The notes beneath the pieces are model-generated. The model had not been told where the DNA came from, made no database searches, and worked only from the letters and a program-made list of their open reading frames with translations. The translations under genes and the position numbers were made by a program. From Chitinophaga pinensis DSM 2588 (lineage in GTDB: Bacteria; Bacteroidota; Bacteroidia; Chitinophagales; Chitinophagaceae), in contig NC_013132.1 in the NCBI RefSeq assembly GCF_000024005.1, forward strand, positions 4,768,001-4,832,000: a DNA stretch of 64,000 nucleotides, read 5' to 3'. Each line of letters opens with the position of its first letter. The stretch's first letter is position 1. Shown here piece by piece: positions 8,827 through 18,067 of this stretch.

Positions 8827-8937
8827 TGTTTTTGAATTTGTTTTATACAAATTTCGGTGTCGATTGTCAGGGCGTCCTTATTGAGAGTAAAGGACTATTT
8901 ATGAATTTCAAAGACGTGTGTTATTATCTCTGTAAAA

Positions 8938-8976
8938 GCAAGAGGGCTGTCAGCGATCAGCTGACAGCCCTCTTGC
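8938..8976 (-). terminator. strong terminator hairpin, minus strand
   Basis: A perfect 17-bp stem (GCAAGAGGGCTGTCAGC and its complement, GATCA-type loop) is followed by TTTT when read on the minus strand. It lies 26 bp after the stop of the small frame at 9002-9094 and upstream of the SDR gene. Confidence 0.8.
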
Positions 8977-9001
8977 CCTGGAGGATGGAAGTAAAAATGA
9001 C

Positions 9002-9094
9002 TTATTGGGGCACAAAGTTGCTGCACAGGGCGATGCGGCTGAAGGGAGCGTCGCAACCACTGTTACGTATACTAAGCGAAAAAATACGTCTCAT
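9002..9094 (-). CDS. candidate 30-residue small protein with two cysteines
   Basis: A short minus-strand frame from an ATG at 9094 encodes MRRIFSLSIRN followed by SGCDAPFSRIALCSNFVPQ. The strong terminator 26 bp after its stop shows that a transcript ends here, which supports some minus-strand gene. No clear ribosome binding site is visible. It could instead be the last exposed piece of a decayed gene. Confidence 0.3.
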   Translation of the reverse strand: MRRIFSLSIRNSGCDAPFSRIALCSNFVPQ

Positions 9095-9166
9095 TAACCG
9101 CAGCGTTAACCCATACATTAATGTGATTTTCTTTTCTTGCAGTGATTAAAGTAACTGATCCACATT

Positions 9167-10402
9167 ATGAGAATGCTGTTTATTGCTATGTTATGTATGC
9201 AGTTGTTGGTAATCCCCGGCACTGCACAACAGAAATCCTATCAATTTGGTAAGGCGGGTATATCCAGGCAGGTACTGGAAAACTATCTTGACCGGGCTAT
9301 TACGATGGTCTATCTGCTGATACCGGATCGTCCGGAAGGCAGGCGTCCGTATTCTTATCATGCAGATGATGTGCGTATGGTGAAAGATATCGGCGCTAAG
9401 ATTATCGGACGGGCTATTTATCGCTGGGGAGGTGAAAGTTTGCTGAATAAAGCGGCTTTCTGGGATACGGCGCGTACGATCGTGCAGCGTTTACATGCCA
9501 GTGATCCGGAGATAGTTTTTCAGGGTTGTTTATTCGAGATTGTTACGGAGGAAGTAAATGAGGTGCCTGTGCCGGCCTGGGTGTTTAAAGACTATGGTTT
9601 GCCGGTGGAGTCGCGTAACTTTTCTTATAAGGCGATGTTGAACAAAGGGGGCAAGTTTGTGGATCACTGGCGGAAAGGGAGTAGTGTGCCGGATATCAGC
9701 GAACGCGAGACGCAATTATGGTTTTACTTCCTGGCTTGCTCTTATATGAATATTGGCTGTGAGGCATTTCACCTGGGGCAGATAGAACTGATTGGTATGA
9801 ATGATCCGGGAAAAAAGGCATGGGCGGGACTTATTCATAAGATTCGCGGCTATGCGGAGAAACATGCCCGCAGGCATTGGGTAATACTGGATGCACATGT
9901 GCCATATGGGGGTATGTTGTATGAAGGGAAAAGTCTGCTTGATTTTAATTCATTTCCCCTGCGTGTAAAAGAGGTGCCTGAGAAACCGTATGAAGGTATA
10001 CTGGCGGTTAATTTCCTGGATGGTATTTATAATAAAAGCAAAGGCGGCATTGCGCCCAGCGGCTGGCAATGCGATCATTTACCCTACCTGGTAGAGTTTG
10101 ATAATTTTGGCAGAGGGAAAGCGCCTGATGTCGCAGATACGACGGATCATTTTGTATGGGGATGGGATGAAATATCCTGGTTTGCTTTGCAGTCGGCGGA
10201 GTACCGCAATAGCTGGTTGAGGTATGCTTATCATTGGCTGCAACAGACGGATCCGAACGGACATCTGCAGATGCCTGGCAACAGGATGATTACCTGTCCG
10301 AATGAGTCGGAGGGGAGTTACAGGGCGAATATGAAAAGCGCTTCCTGTCCGATTGGTTACGGACAGGAAGCGACGATTAAAATATTATGGGGACTTCCAT
10401 AA
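9167..10402 (+). CDS. secreted protein of unknown function, 411 residues
   Basis: A signal peptide is clear (MRMLFIAMLCMQLLVIPGTAQQ). The mature part is mixed and aromatic-rich, with segments such as VDHWRKGSSVPDISERETQL, SGWQCDHLPYLVEFDNFG and HFVWGWDEISWFALQSAEYR. I do not recognise the family. The tryptophan- and aspartate-rich C-terminal third would suit a carbohydrate-active or helical-toroid fold, but no catalytic motif can be named. It converges on a sulfatase 11 bp away. Its last codons contain the inverted repeat that appears to terminate the sulfatase transcript. Confidence 0.75.
   Translation: MRMLFIAMLCMQLLVIPGTAQQKSYQFGKAGISRQVLENYLDRAITMVYLLIPDRPEGRRPYSYHADDVRMVKDIGAKIIGRAIYRWGGESLLNKAAFWDTARTIVQRLHASDPEIVFQGCLFEIVTEEVNEVPVPAWVFKDYGLPVESRNFSYKAMLNKGGKFVDHWRKGSSVPDISERETQLWFYFLACSYMNIGCEAFHLGQIELIGMNDPGKKAWAGLIHKIRGYAEKHARRHWVILDAHVPYGGMLYEGKSLLDFNSFPLRVKEVPEKPYEGILAVNFLDGIYNKSKGGIAPSGWQCDHLPYLVEFDNFGRGKAPDVADTTDHFVWGWDEISWFALQSAEYRNSWLRYAYHWLQQTDPNGHLQMPGNRMITCPNESEGSYRANMKSASCPIGYGQEATIKILWGLP
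10339..10372 (-). terminator. terminator for the sulfatase gene, inside the convergent coding region
   Basis: A perfect 13-bp stem (CGCTTCCTGTCCG with its complement, 8-base loop) is followed by CTTTTC on the minus strand, 40 bp past the sulfatase stop. On the plus strand the same bases are codons for SCPIGYGQEA of the 411-residue protein. Confidence 0.7.
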
Positions 10403-10413
10403 ATAAAGTCAGC

Positions 10414-11775
10414 TTATTGCAGCTTTGGCATGGCGGTCCACCAGTTCATGAGATCAGTGGAAAGCCGTTTTACCAGATCAGGACGGATGCCGCTCATGTC
10501 GAGTGATTCTCCCGGATCCAGTTTTACGTTGTATAGTGCTGGTTCGCTACGGTCTGCGTTCATCAGGAATTTCCATTCTCCGGAGCGAACAGCCAGCTGC
10601 GGACTTCTATTCCAAGCCAATTCTTTGGGATAGGCGTAGGCGATATTATTACGACCGTATTCCCAGAACATGTCTTTGTTACGGGCAGAGGGACGTCCGG
10701 TAAAGACGGCAGAGCGATCAACACCATCGCCGTGATAGTCTTTTGGTAGTTTAATACCTGCCATACCTGCCAGAGTCGGCAACAGGTCTAGTCCGGTGAT
10801 CATGGAGGTGCTGTCGATACTACCCGGTTTGATATGTCCTGTCCAGTTAATGACAAATGGCATCCGTGTACCGCCGTCGTACAGTGATAATTTGGAACCA
10901 CGTAAACCCAATGTACGGCTGTTCCGGAAGGTGGGTAGCGGACCATTATCACTGGTAAAAATGACGATGGTATTTTTATCTAGACCGGATCTTTTCAGTT
11001 CGGCGAGGAAGCGCCCGATCTGTATATCGTATTCTTTTAAAACTTTTCTCAGTGCGGCTTCTTCTTCTGGTTTCAGGCGGGCGGTATCACCATCTGACCT
11101 GCGGGGAACCCAGGGGGTATGTACATCGTCGGGCCAGAGGTTGATAAAGCAGGGTTGGCCGGTATGACTACGGAGGAAGCTCAGTGCTTTATCTACAAAA
11201 TAGGCCGTGCGGTCCCAGCGTTTGATACTGTCTTTATCAGACCAGATCCAGTTGGTTGCTGTAAGTAGCGGGTCCGGGTCCGGACTCTCATAGGTACTGG
11301 CATGTTCATCAAAACCGTATTGTTCAAAGCCTGGAGCGTCTGTTACGTCACGGCCTCCGCCGAGGTGCCATTTACCGAAATGGCCTGTGGCATATCCTGC
11401 ATTTTTAAAGATGCATGCGATAGAGGGGGCTTTCGGATCCAGGTAATCGGTTTGTTGCGCGGCTTTATTATGTTTTTTGTTGTCCAGGTAGGTGCTGAAG
11501 TTCCAGCGGGCAGGATACATCCCTGTGAGGATGCCTGCGCGGGAAGGAGAGCAGATGGGGGCTGCACTGTAATATTGGGTACAGCGCATACCGTTTTTCG
11601 CCATATTGTCGACATGGGGAGTAGGCATTACGTTGCCGCCGTAGCAGCTAATATCGCCATATCCCATGTCATCGGTCAGTATGATGACCACGTTGGGCTG
11701 AACGGGCTTTTGACAATAAGTCATTTGTACAGTGGCCAACAATAGGGTCATTACATAGAAAAACCTTGCCTTCAT
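10414..11775 (-). CDS. secreted sulfatase (arylsulfatase type, formylglycine-dependent)
   Basis: The 453-residue enzyme has a signal peptide (MKARFFYVMTLLLATVQ); the ATG at 11775 is preferred over one 17 codons upstream. The first metal-binding motif is VVIILTDDMGYGD. The active-site signature is ICSPSRAGILTG, where the cysteine in C-x-P-x-R is converted to formylglycine by a maturase. Later motifs include GHFGKWHLGG and FTSDNGPL for metal and sulfate binding. It should hydrolyse sulfate esters on a glycan in the periplasm. The need for formylglycine maturation implies an anaerobic-type or FGE maturase elsewhere in the genome. The neighbouring GH2 and SusCD genes suggest glycan breakdown. Confidence 0.94.
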   Translation of the reverse strand: MKARFFYVMTLLLATVQMTYCQKPVQPNVVIILTDDMGYGDISCYGGNVMPTPHVDNMAKNGMRCTQYYSAAPICSPSRAGILTGMYPARWNFSTYLDNKKHNKAAQQTDYLDPKAPSIACIFKNAGYATGHFGKWHLGGGRDVTDAPGFEQYGFDEHASTYESPDPDPLLTATNWIWSDKDSIKRWDRTAYFVDKALSFLRSHTGQPCFINLWPDDVHTPWVPRRSDGDTARLKPEEEAALRKVLKEYDIQIGRFLAELKRSGLDKNTIVIFTSDNGPLPTFRNSRTLGLRGSKLSLYDGGTRMPFVINWTGHIKPGSIDSTSMITGLDLLPTLAGMAGIKLPKDYHGDGVDRSAVFTGRPSARNKDMFWEYGRNNIAYAYPKELAWNRSPQLAVRSGEWKFLMNADRSEPALYNVKLDPGESLDMSGIRPDLVKRLSTDLMNWWTAMPKLQ

Positions 11776-11891
11776 CTGATTTGCGTATTTATGATTGCTG
11801 TCTGTAAAGAAGCGGTTATCTGCCACCGGGTAACTTATATGGCTGGCATTGTTTATTCCAGGTAAGATATAAAAAGAATGGGGAGTTTTCT

Positions 11892-13262
11892 TTAATGATT
11901 TAAGTCGGGCCAGATTTCTTTGAAATCTTCATCAGCGAGTACAAAGCTGTGTTCGTACTCGTGGTAGTCTGTTGTAAAGACTTTTTTGCATTCGGCTAAG
12001 ATATCCAGGCATTGTTGTTTATTGCCCAGTTTGAGCGCTACTTTTGCGAGTCCCCGGTATGGCTGGTCGTAATAGCCATTGCCCATTTGTTTGGCCGCGA
12101 GCAATTTTTCTTCCGCTTCTTTCAGGATATCGGGCGCCTGGAAATTATACGCCTGTTTGGCGTATTCAAGCAGGTATTTGCCCCAGTAATGCATCAGGGT
12201 GAAGTTAGAGTCGTATCTGTAGGTGAAGGCAAATAAAGCCTTCCCTTGCTCAAATAAAGGGATTACTTTCTCAGGGGGCTCTATACGGGCCATTTCCATG
12301 AGGACATTGGTGGCATAGACCGGGAAGGTCCAGGCAGCAGGGTTGATTTGTTGTCCCTGAGTAAAGAAAGCCAGGGCTGCGTGATAGAAGGCTAGTCTGG
12401 CAGCCGGTTCGGCTATGCGTTCTGCTACATTTTCAAATGCCTGTCCGAGGTAATTCAGCCGTTGTTCGTTTTTTGTTTCATAGTCTTTGAGCTGGGCAAG
12501 TAAGGTGATGATTTTTGTGTTCAATAGTGCCTGGTAGTCGGCTGATATATGGTACAGCTGATTTTCCAGCAATCTGCGCAGGGCATTGACATATTCCAGG
12601 CAGACAAATGCATCTGTTGCTGCGAAGGCATTGAGTGAGGTTTCTAATGATGTGAGAAAGCGCTGATGCCAGTTATTATTGTTATCAGACTGAAAACTCA
12701 GGAGGCGGAAACTGCCATGTAGAAAATAGGTGAGTATCAGTTCGTCGTAACTGGTAAAGGCGGCTTCAAACAGCTGCAGGATATCGGATAAGTCTTTTTC
12801 TTTGTAATCCTGTGTGTATTCCATTCTATCCAGCAATGCACCTGCCAGTCTGGCCTGCATCAGCGGCATTGTGTGTTGTTGTAGTCCGGCGGTATATTCA
12901 TCGATTGCCTGTTGGATGTAGACTAATTTTTCGGCGGGTGCTGTTTGCTGGTCAGATAGATGCTCATATAAGGAAGCACTCATGAGATGATGTGAGGTGT
13001 CCGGTTGCACTATTTCCAGCGCCTGAATGAGTGCTGTCAGCATGGTGATAACGGATGCCTGGTCTTCCTGTCTTATTTTTCCTAACTGGAGATCGGTCAG
13101 CCAGATGTAAAATACGCTTTCACAGGCGTCGGATAAGTCAGTTTTATGTGTTTGAAGCTGGTCGGGAGGTAATTGTTGGATCAGCTGGATCAATCCGTCT
13201 GCATCTTCGTTATCATTCAGTCTGGCAATCTGGTCGTTCAGGGTTTCATTCATCTGTTTCAT
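11892..13262 (-). CDS. TPR-like helical repeat protein, 456 residues
   Basis: The product is almost entirely alpha-helical and has repeated helix pairs of tetratricopeptide character. The last 100 residues (AEEKLLAAKQMGNGYYDQPY, GLAKVALKLGNKQQCLDIL) fit a TPR end unit. There is no signal peptide once the ATG at 13262 (MKQMNETLNDQIARL) is used; the 24 codons before it look untranslated. Such proteins usually mediate protein contacts, and the partner is unknown. The next gene on this strand, the sulfatase, starts over 110 bp downstream, so co-transcription is possible but not shown. Confidence 0.75.
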   Translation of the reverse strand: MKQMNETLNDQIARLNDNEDADGLIQLIQQLPPDQLQTHKTDLSDACESVFYIWLTDLQLGKIRQEDQASVITMLTALIQALEIVQPDTSHHLMSASLYEHLSDQQTAPAEKLVYIQQAIDEYTAGLQQHTMPLMQARLAGALLDRMEYTQDYKEKDLSDILQLFEAAFTSYDELILTYFLHGSFRLLSFQSDNNNNWHQRFLTSLETSLNAFAATDAFVCLEYVNALRRLLENQLYHISADYQALLNTKIITLLAQLKDYETKNEQRLNYLGQAFENVAERIAEPAARLAFYHAALAFFTQGQQINPAAWTFPVYATNVLMEMARIEPPEKVIPLFEQGKALFAFTYRYDSNFTLMHYWGKYLLEYAKQAYNFQAPDILKEAEEKLLAAKQMGNGYYDQPYRGLAKVALKLGNKQQCLDILAECKKVFTTDYHEYEHSFVLADEDFKEIWPDLNH

Positions 13263-13495
13263 ATTGTTTTCCTGGTTGGCAGGATGTAGGGTTATTATCG
13301 GGTGCAAGTAAATTAAAAGAAACGGAGGAGCCAAAGATTGTTTGGAAGAGGCTGCTGGTGGCGGTTTAAGATCTTTGGTACGGAGTGCAGGAATGGTTAT
13401 CTTTATAGTGGGATTGACAAATATTTAGAAAAATCTGAGATAGGTTTTGGTATTTTCGATTTTTTGTCTACTTTTGCAATCCCAACACGGGAAAT

Positions 13496-13569
13496 GGCTT
13501 CGTAGCTCAACTGAATAGAGCATCTGACTACGGATCAGAAGGTTTCTGGTTTGAATCCAGACGAGGTCA
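13496..13569 (+). tRNA. tRNA-Arg (anticodon ACG), second copy
   Basis: All 74 bases are identical to the tRNA at 2309-2382, with the same ACG anticodon loop. The upstream TACTTTTG matches the TAxxTTTG -7 box, and the leader CAATCCCAACACGGGAAAT is nearly the same as that of the first copy. Sequence identity stops soon after the 3' end, where each copy has its own terminator. Confidence 0.97.
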
Positions 13570-13572
13570 CAA

Positions 13573-13610
13573 AAGAAAGCAGACTGTATGTACAGTCTGC
13601 TTTCTTGTTT
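13573..13610 (+). terminator. terminator after second tRNA-Arg
   Basis: A 16-bp inverted repeat (AAGAAAGCAGACTGTA and its complement) follows the tRNA by 3 bases and ends in TTGTTTT. Its sequence differs from the terminator of the first tRNA-Arg copy. Confidence 0.88.
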
Positions 13611-13688
13611 TATAGCGCAGTGCAACCTGATTGTTCATCCCTATTCAGAAAAGGTAACTTCAGGCTATGAACTCCCATCAAAATCAAA

Positions 13689-14522
13689 TTATTTGAAATC
13701 AGTTGAGTGACTGAGCGTTTCCCATATCGACATTTCGGCTTGCAGCTGGCTTATTTTAGTTTTTGCCCTATTGAAGGCATCCGAGCCTAAGAATAAGTTT
13801 ACCGGAGGCTGTTCAGCGTTGATCAGCGCAATAAAGACATCGGCTACTTTTTCAGGGTTACCTAACTGTGCACCGTCAATTGTCTGCATCTTATTGTGGG
13901 CTTCCCGCAGATATGCATATTCCTCCATTTTAGTATTGCTAAATGCGATAGAGTCAGGTTTGGCAAAATTTGTTCTGAACCATCCGGGCATGACATTGGT
14001 TACATGTATTCCCAGCGGTTTAAGGTCATTGGCTAATGCTTCAGACAATCCGCTAAGCGCAAATTTTGCCGCGGAATACATACTCCAGCCCAGCCCTGGT
14101 GAGAAACCTGCAATGGAAGATATATTAATGATAAAACCCGACCGCTGACTTCTAAAGTAAGGGAGGGCTGCTGTAATTACCTTTACCGCAGCAAAGAAAT
14201 TAACCTCAAAATTTTCTTCAATTTCCTGGTCGGATAGTTCTTCGAGTGCCGCGCCAAGTCCATATCCTGCGTTATTTACAACTACATCTATCACGCCAAA
14301 GCGATCTTTTGTGGCGGCGAAGGATTGTGTAACGGAAGCTTTGTTTGTGAGATCGACTTCCAGCGGTAAAAAATTACTATCACCTGCACCGGTCTCTCCG
14401 AATCCGGCAGGATTTCTTGATGTAGCGGCTACACGATGCCCCTTGCTTAATAACTGCTTTACTAATGACAATCCAATACCCTTTGATGCTCCTGTAATGT
14501 ACCAGGTTTTAGTGCTGTTCAT
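13689..14522 (-). CDS. short-chain dehydrogenase/reductase, second copy
   Basis: This 277-residue SDR has the cofactor motif TGASKGIG, VNNAGYG, a catalytic serine in INISSIAGF and the YSAAK active-site pair. It is clearly related to the SDR at 7981-8826, but is diverged throughout, so it is an old paralogue. It should be a cytoplasmic NAD(P)-dependent oxidoreductase with unknown substrate. The AraC-type regulator 73 bp upstream on the same strand is the likely controller and may be co-transcribed. Confidence 0.92.
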   Translation of the reverse strand: MNSTKTWYITGASKGIGLSLVKQLLSKGHRVAATSRNPAGFGETGAGDSNFLPLEVDLTNKASVTQSFAATKDRFGVIDVVVNNAGYGLGAALEELSDQEIEENFEVNFFAAVKVITAALPYFRSQRSGFIINISSIAGFSPGLGWSMYSAAKFALSGLSEALANDLKPLGIHVTNVMPGWFRTNFAKPDSIAFSNTKMEEYAYLREAHNKMQTIDGAQLGNPEKVADVFIALINAEQPPVNLFLGSDAFNRAKTKISQLQAEMSIWETLSHSTDFK

Positions 14523-14595
14523 CTTATTTTTTTATGCAAAGCTATCCTGCATTTTTTATTCCGGATTGTCGGATAAACACCATTCATTGTCAAAT

Positions 14596-15501
14596 TCAAA
14601 CTGACCTGAATGCGGTAGGAGTGACCTGCGTTTGTTTTTTGAAGAAATGATTAAAATGAGCAGGATCTTCAAATCCTAATGCAAAGCTGATTTCTGCAAT
14701 ACTCCAGTCTGAATGACGAAGGAGAATTTTTGCTTCGCTTATCAGGCGTTCAAAAATATGTTCAGTGGTAGTTTTGCCTGTCGCTTTTTTGACAGCTCTG
14801 TTCAGGTAGTTTGTATGGATAGAAAGGGCATCGGCAAATTTCTGGGGTGATCTTAGTGTAAATCTCTGTGAGGGGGATGCTATAGGAAACTGTCGTTCAA
14901 GCAGCTCCTTAAAGACGCGGGCAATCCGGAAGGAGGCATTGCTTCTGATATCCTGCTGTGATGAATTTTCCAGCTTTAATGCAAAAAAGATCAATTCCAG
15001 GACGTAGCTCCTGATCAGATCGTATTTATAATCAAATTCAGCATTTAATTCTTCTGACATCTTTATAAACAGGTCAGCTACCTGTTTTGAATGTTCAGCA
15101 GATAATGAATATATTGGTTTTGCATCCGCCATAAAAAGTGGGTTATTGCGAACAGGAAATTTTATCGCATCATTAAAAAACTCTTCGCGAAAGACACAGA
15201 AGTACCCACTGGTGTTTGTTGATAAAGCATCGTAGGTGTAAGGCACCTGGGGATTAAAAAAAAGTAATGTATTCCCTGAAACAGTCACGCTCTTGTCCGC
15301 GAAATGAAATACATTTTCCCCACGGAACAACATGATTTTATAAAAATCTCTTCTCACGAATGAAGGGGATGAAGTTCCGGAAAGTATCCGGTCTTCAATA
15401 GAAAAAACATTAAAACTGTTATAAACAGGCGCTGTTGAGATATCTTCAGCGTTGAATTTATGTTGATAGAATTGTCCCAAGCTTTCCGACCGGCTTTTCA
15501 T
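14596..15501 (-). CDS. AraC-family transcriptional regulator
   Basis: The 301-residue protein has a divergent N-terminal sensor half and a C-terminal AraC double helix-turn-helix (FADALSIHTNYLNRAVKKAT; WSIAEISFALGFEDPAHFNHFF; closing TQVTPTAFR). The AT-rich stretch upstream probably carries its promoter. It lies directly before the SDR gene on the same strand, an arrangement common for AraC-controlled oxidoreductases. The ligand is unknown. Confidence 0.93.
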   Translation of the reverse strand: MKSRSESLGQFYQHKFNAEDISTAPVYNSFNVFSIEDRILSGTSSPSFVRRDFYKIMLFRGENVFHFADKSVTVSGNTLLFFNPQVPYTYDALSTNTSGYFCVFREEFFNDAIKFPVRNNPLFMADAKPIYSLSAEHSKQVADLFIKMSEELNAEFDYKYDLIRSYVLELIFFALKLENSSQQDIRSNASFRIARVFKELLERQFPIASPSQRFTLRSPQKFADALSIHTNYLNRAVKKATGKTTTEHIFERLISEAKILLRHSDWSIAEISFALGFEDPAHFNHFFKKQTQVTPTAFRSV

Positions 15502-15602
15502 AATATAAAGTTATTCAGGATGTAATCATATTTACCCATATAACAAATATCTAAAAAGAAGATCAAAGGGCCGTCTGAAAAAATAATTTTACGCATCAAT
15601 AC

Positions 15603-15636
15603 AAAAAACCGGACAAGGTGCATTGACCCTGCCCGG
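15603..15636 (-). terminator. probable terminator of the chitinase gene
   Basis: On the minus strand an imperfect hairpin (CCGGGCAGGGT paired with ACCTTGTCCGG around CAATGC) is followed by TTTTTTG. It lies 26 bp after the chitinase stop codon. Confidence 0.65.
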
Positions 15637-15661
15637 CGATCTTAATGACAAATTTCCTCTC

Positions 15662-18067
15662 TTATTCTATCACCACTTTCTTTCTGCTATCGCCCACTTC
15701 GATAACATAGATGCCTTTAGGCCATCCGGATACGTTTACCTGTACCTGGTCAGCACCATTTACTTTAGACTGATAAACAACTCTGCCATTGATGCTGTAG
15801 GCTTTTACTACTGCCAGTGGCGCTGCACCTTTCGTTTGTACAGTCAGTACATTTGAAGCAGGGTTTGGCCAGATATTTACGGCAAATAAAGCCGGTTTTG
15901 CAGTTACTGCTTTCGTCTGACTGATAGCGGCAATGCTTTGTCTGCCGGCAGCCGGAGCAGTATATACTTCAAATTCCCAGATAGAATAACCATATGGCGT
16001 ACCACGTTTAACACCATGCATTCTTACATAACGGGCGTTAACAGCAGGGAAGCTGATAGCAGCAGTTCCAGCTGCGCCGTCTGTCACTTCTTTCTGTACA
16101 GACCAGTTACTGTTATCCAGGGAGGTTTCTATGCGATAAGCACTTGCAAATGCGTTTTCCCATTTGAGCACCACCTTTGAGACGCTTTGTACGGCGCCCA
16201 GGTCAACGGAGATCCATTCGCTGTCTGTATAAGCGGAAGACCAGCGGGTGGTAGTTGCATCGCTATCAAAAGCTTTGATCGCGGAGAAGTCAGTTTCAGG
16301 TTCTATAGAAGACGCGCTGACAGTTTTATTAACCGCGATGTTGTCGGACTGCAATGTGAAGTTGAGCCAGTTGATGTTGAATTCAGCGGCATCCACTACG
16401 AGGCGTAATACTTTGGTACCGGTAGTGAGGGCAGGCGTCGTCACATTAACGGTGGTCCATGTCTGCCAGTCGCCTGTATCAGGAATAGCAATCGGACCGG
16501 AGATGTTTTGTCCGTCGAGTTCTACATGGAATGATTTGCCGGCAGCATTTGTGGCTACCCGGGCCTGTAGGGTGTATACACCAGCCGTGTTTACATTTAC
16601 AGTGTATTCAAACCATTCACCGTTCTGCACATAACTGAGGTTGTAACCACCTTCGTTACATGTTTCGATGTCCACTGCTTCGGCGGTGCGATACTGGCCA
16701 CCCTGATTAGCAGGCGTGAGGTCATGATATGCAACGCCTTCTCCGCCATTGTCATAGTTTTCGGCTTCTATTTTACCAGGAATGGCCCAGTTAGAACCAC
16801 CATATGGCGTCTGAGATGCAGCAGCGTTACCATATACTTCCAGTTCATAGATAGAATAACCGTAGGCAGTTGCTCTGGCTGTACCGTTGATACGTACGTA
16901 ACGGCCTGTACCTGCGAGTCCGGTTACATCGTTTACCAGTGTGGTATTACCGGTTATTGATTTCAGCGGAGACCAGTTGATAGAATCAGCAGAGATCTGG
17001 ATATCGTAGGCGCTGGCATAAGCCGCTTCCCAGGTGATCTTCACCCTGTTAACGTTGTAGGTGGCGCCCAGGTCTACATATAACCATTGCGGATCGGAGA
17101 AAACGGAAGACCAGCGGGTGCTGTAATTACCGTCTGTCGCATTAGTGCCTGCAGTGCTGGTAGTAGTGTTGGCTTCAGTAGAAGATACCACCACGCGTTT
17201 GTTAGAAGCCAGGTTTTGTGGAACCGGGTTGACATCACCTTTACAGATGGTACCGAGTGTATTGTAGATCGCGTTGATATCACCATATTCAGATGCGATA
17301 TCCCAGATCATGATACCACCGCCGGTTGTTTTCGCCATATTGGCTTTTCTGACATGTTCTGCGCTGTTATTGTCGCTGCTGTAGAAAGGCACGCCCAGCA
17401 TTCTTTTGTTCTGCGGCACGCCACGGGAGGTCCAGTAAGACATTGCGCTGCTGGCCAGTGCATCGTTACCGTAACACATGATGTTGACGAGGTCCAGCAT
17501 GGTGACGTTGTCATAGTTGTTACCGTTGTTGTTACCGCTTTCTGATACAGCGGCGGTAAACAGTTTGCCCATGCTATGCAGGCGGTTACCCAATGGAACT
17601 GCAACGGCATTCCACCTGGTTTTAGAGGTCGGGTATTCCCAATCCAGATCGATACCATCCAGGTTATAGGTGGTGACCATGTTGGCACATGCGTTAACGA
17701 AATTGTTGATCGCAGTGGTATTTGTTGAAATGGCCTCGAAGGGCGTGTTGGATGGTGAGGAGGTCAGCCAGCCACCAACGGATAATAATACTTTTACGTT
17801 TGCTGCGTGTCCACGGCTGACGAGGTCTCTCAATGCGGAGGCATTGTCAACGGAGGACATATTTCCGTTCCCGTCGGGAATGGAAAAGGCGTAACAAATG
17901 TGCGTGTACTTGCTGTAGTCAATTTTCGAAGGACTATTGATATAATAGTTCCCACCGGCTACCCAGGAGGGGTAATAGCCTACTACATTGTAGCAGGACT
18001 GCTGTGCAAACGTTTTCATCGAAAACATTGCGAAAGCTGCAAGAAACAGGAGTTTCATTTTTTGCAT
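15662..18067 (-). CDS. secreted GH18 chitinase with carbohydrate-binding domains and T9SS tail
   Basis: The 801-residue enzyme starts with a signal peptide (MKLLFLAAFAMFSMKTFAQ). The GH18 barrel (about 25-290) contains the SVGGW strand and the catalytic motif DGIDLDWEYP, whose last glutamate is the proton donor. Then come a discoidin/F5-8C module (about 295-415), a CBM6-like module (KIEAENYDNGGEGVAYHD, about 425-560), a second discoidin module (about 570-690) and a C-terminal type IX secretion sorting domain (NIWPNPASNVLTV to KGIYVIEV). It should cut chitin at or outside the cell surface. The ATG at 18067 is preferred over a TTG two codons earlier. The chitin-binding protein at 1395-1772 may act with it. 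Confidence 0.96.
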   Translation of the reverse strand: MQKMKLLFLAAFAMFSMKTFAQQSCYNVVGYYPSWVAGGNYYINSPSKIDYSKYTHICYAFSIPDGNGNMSSVDNASALRDLVSRGHAANVKVLLSVGGWLTSSPSNTPFEAISTNTTAINNFVNACANMVTTYNLDGIDLDWEYPTSKTRWNAVAVPLGNRLHSMGKLFTAAVSESGNNNGNNYDNVTMLDLVNIMCYGNDALASSAMSYWTSRGVPQNKRMLGVPFYSSDNNSAEHVRKANMAKTTGGGIMIWDIASEYGDINAIYNTLGTICKGDVNPVPQNLASNKRVVVSSTEANTTTSTAGTNATDGNYSTRWSSVFSDPQWLYVDLGATYNVNRVKITWEAAYASAYDIQISADSINWSPLKSITGNTTLVNDVTGLAGTGRYVRINGTARATAYGYSIYELEVYGNAAASQTPYGGSNWAIPGKIEAENYDNGGEGVAYHDLTPANQGGQYRTAEAVDIETCNEGGYNLSYVQNGEWFEYTVNVNTAGVYTLQARVATNAAGKSFHVELDGQNISGPIAIPDTGDWQTWTTVNVTTPALTTGTKVLRLVVDAAEFNINWLNFTLQSDNIAVNKTVSASSIEPETDFSAIKAFDSDATTTRWSSAYTDSEWISVDLGAVQSVSKVVLKWENAFASAYRIETSLDNSNWSVQKEVTDGAAGTAAISFPAVNARYVRMHGVKRGTPYGYSIWEFEVYTAPAAGRQSIAAISQTKAVTAKPALFAVNIWPNPASNVLTVQTKGAAPLAVVKAYSINGRVVYQSKVNGADQVQVNVSGWPKGIYVIEVGDSRKKVVIE

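Noticed and set aside
8817..9149. Plus-strand frame of 110 codons before the secreted protein gene
   Set aside because: It crosses the minus-strand terminator hairpin and has no recognisable composition or ribosome binding site.
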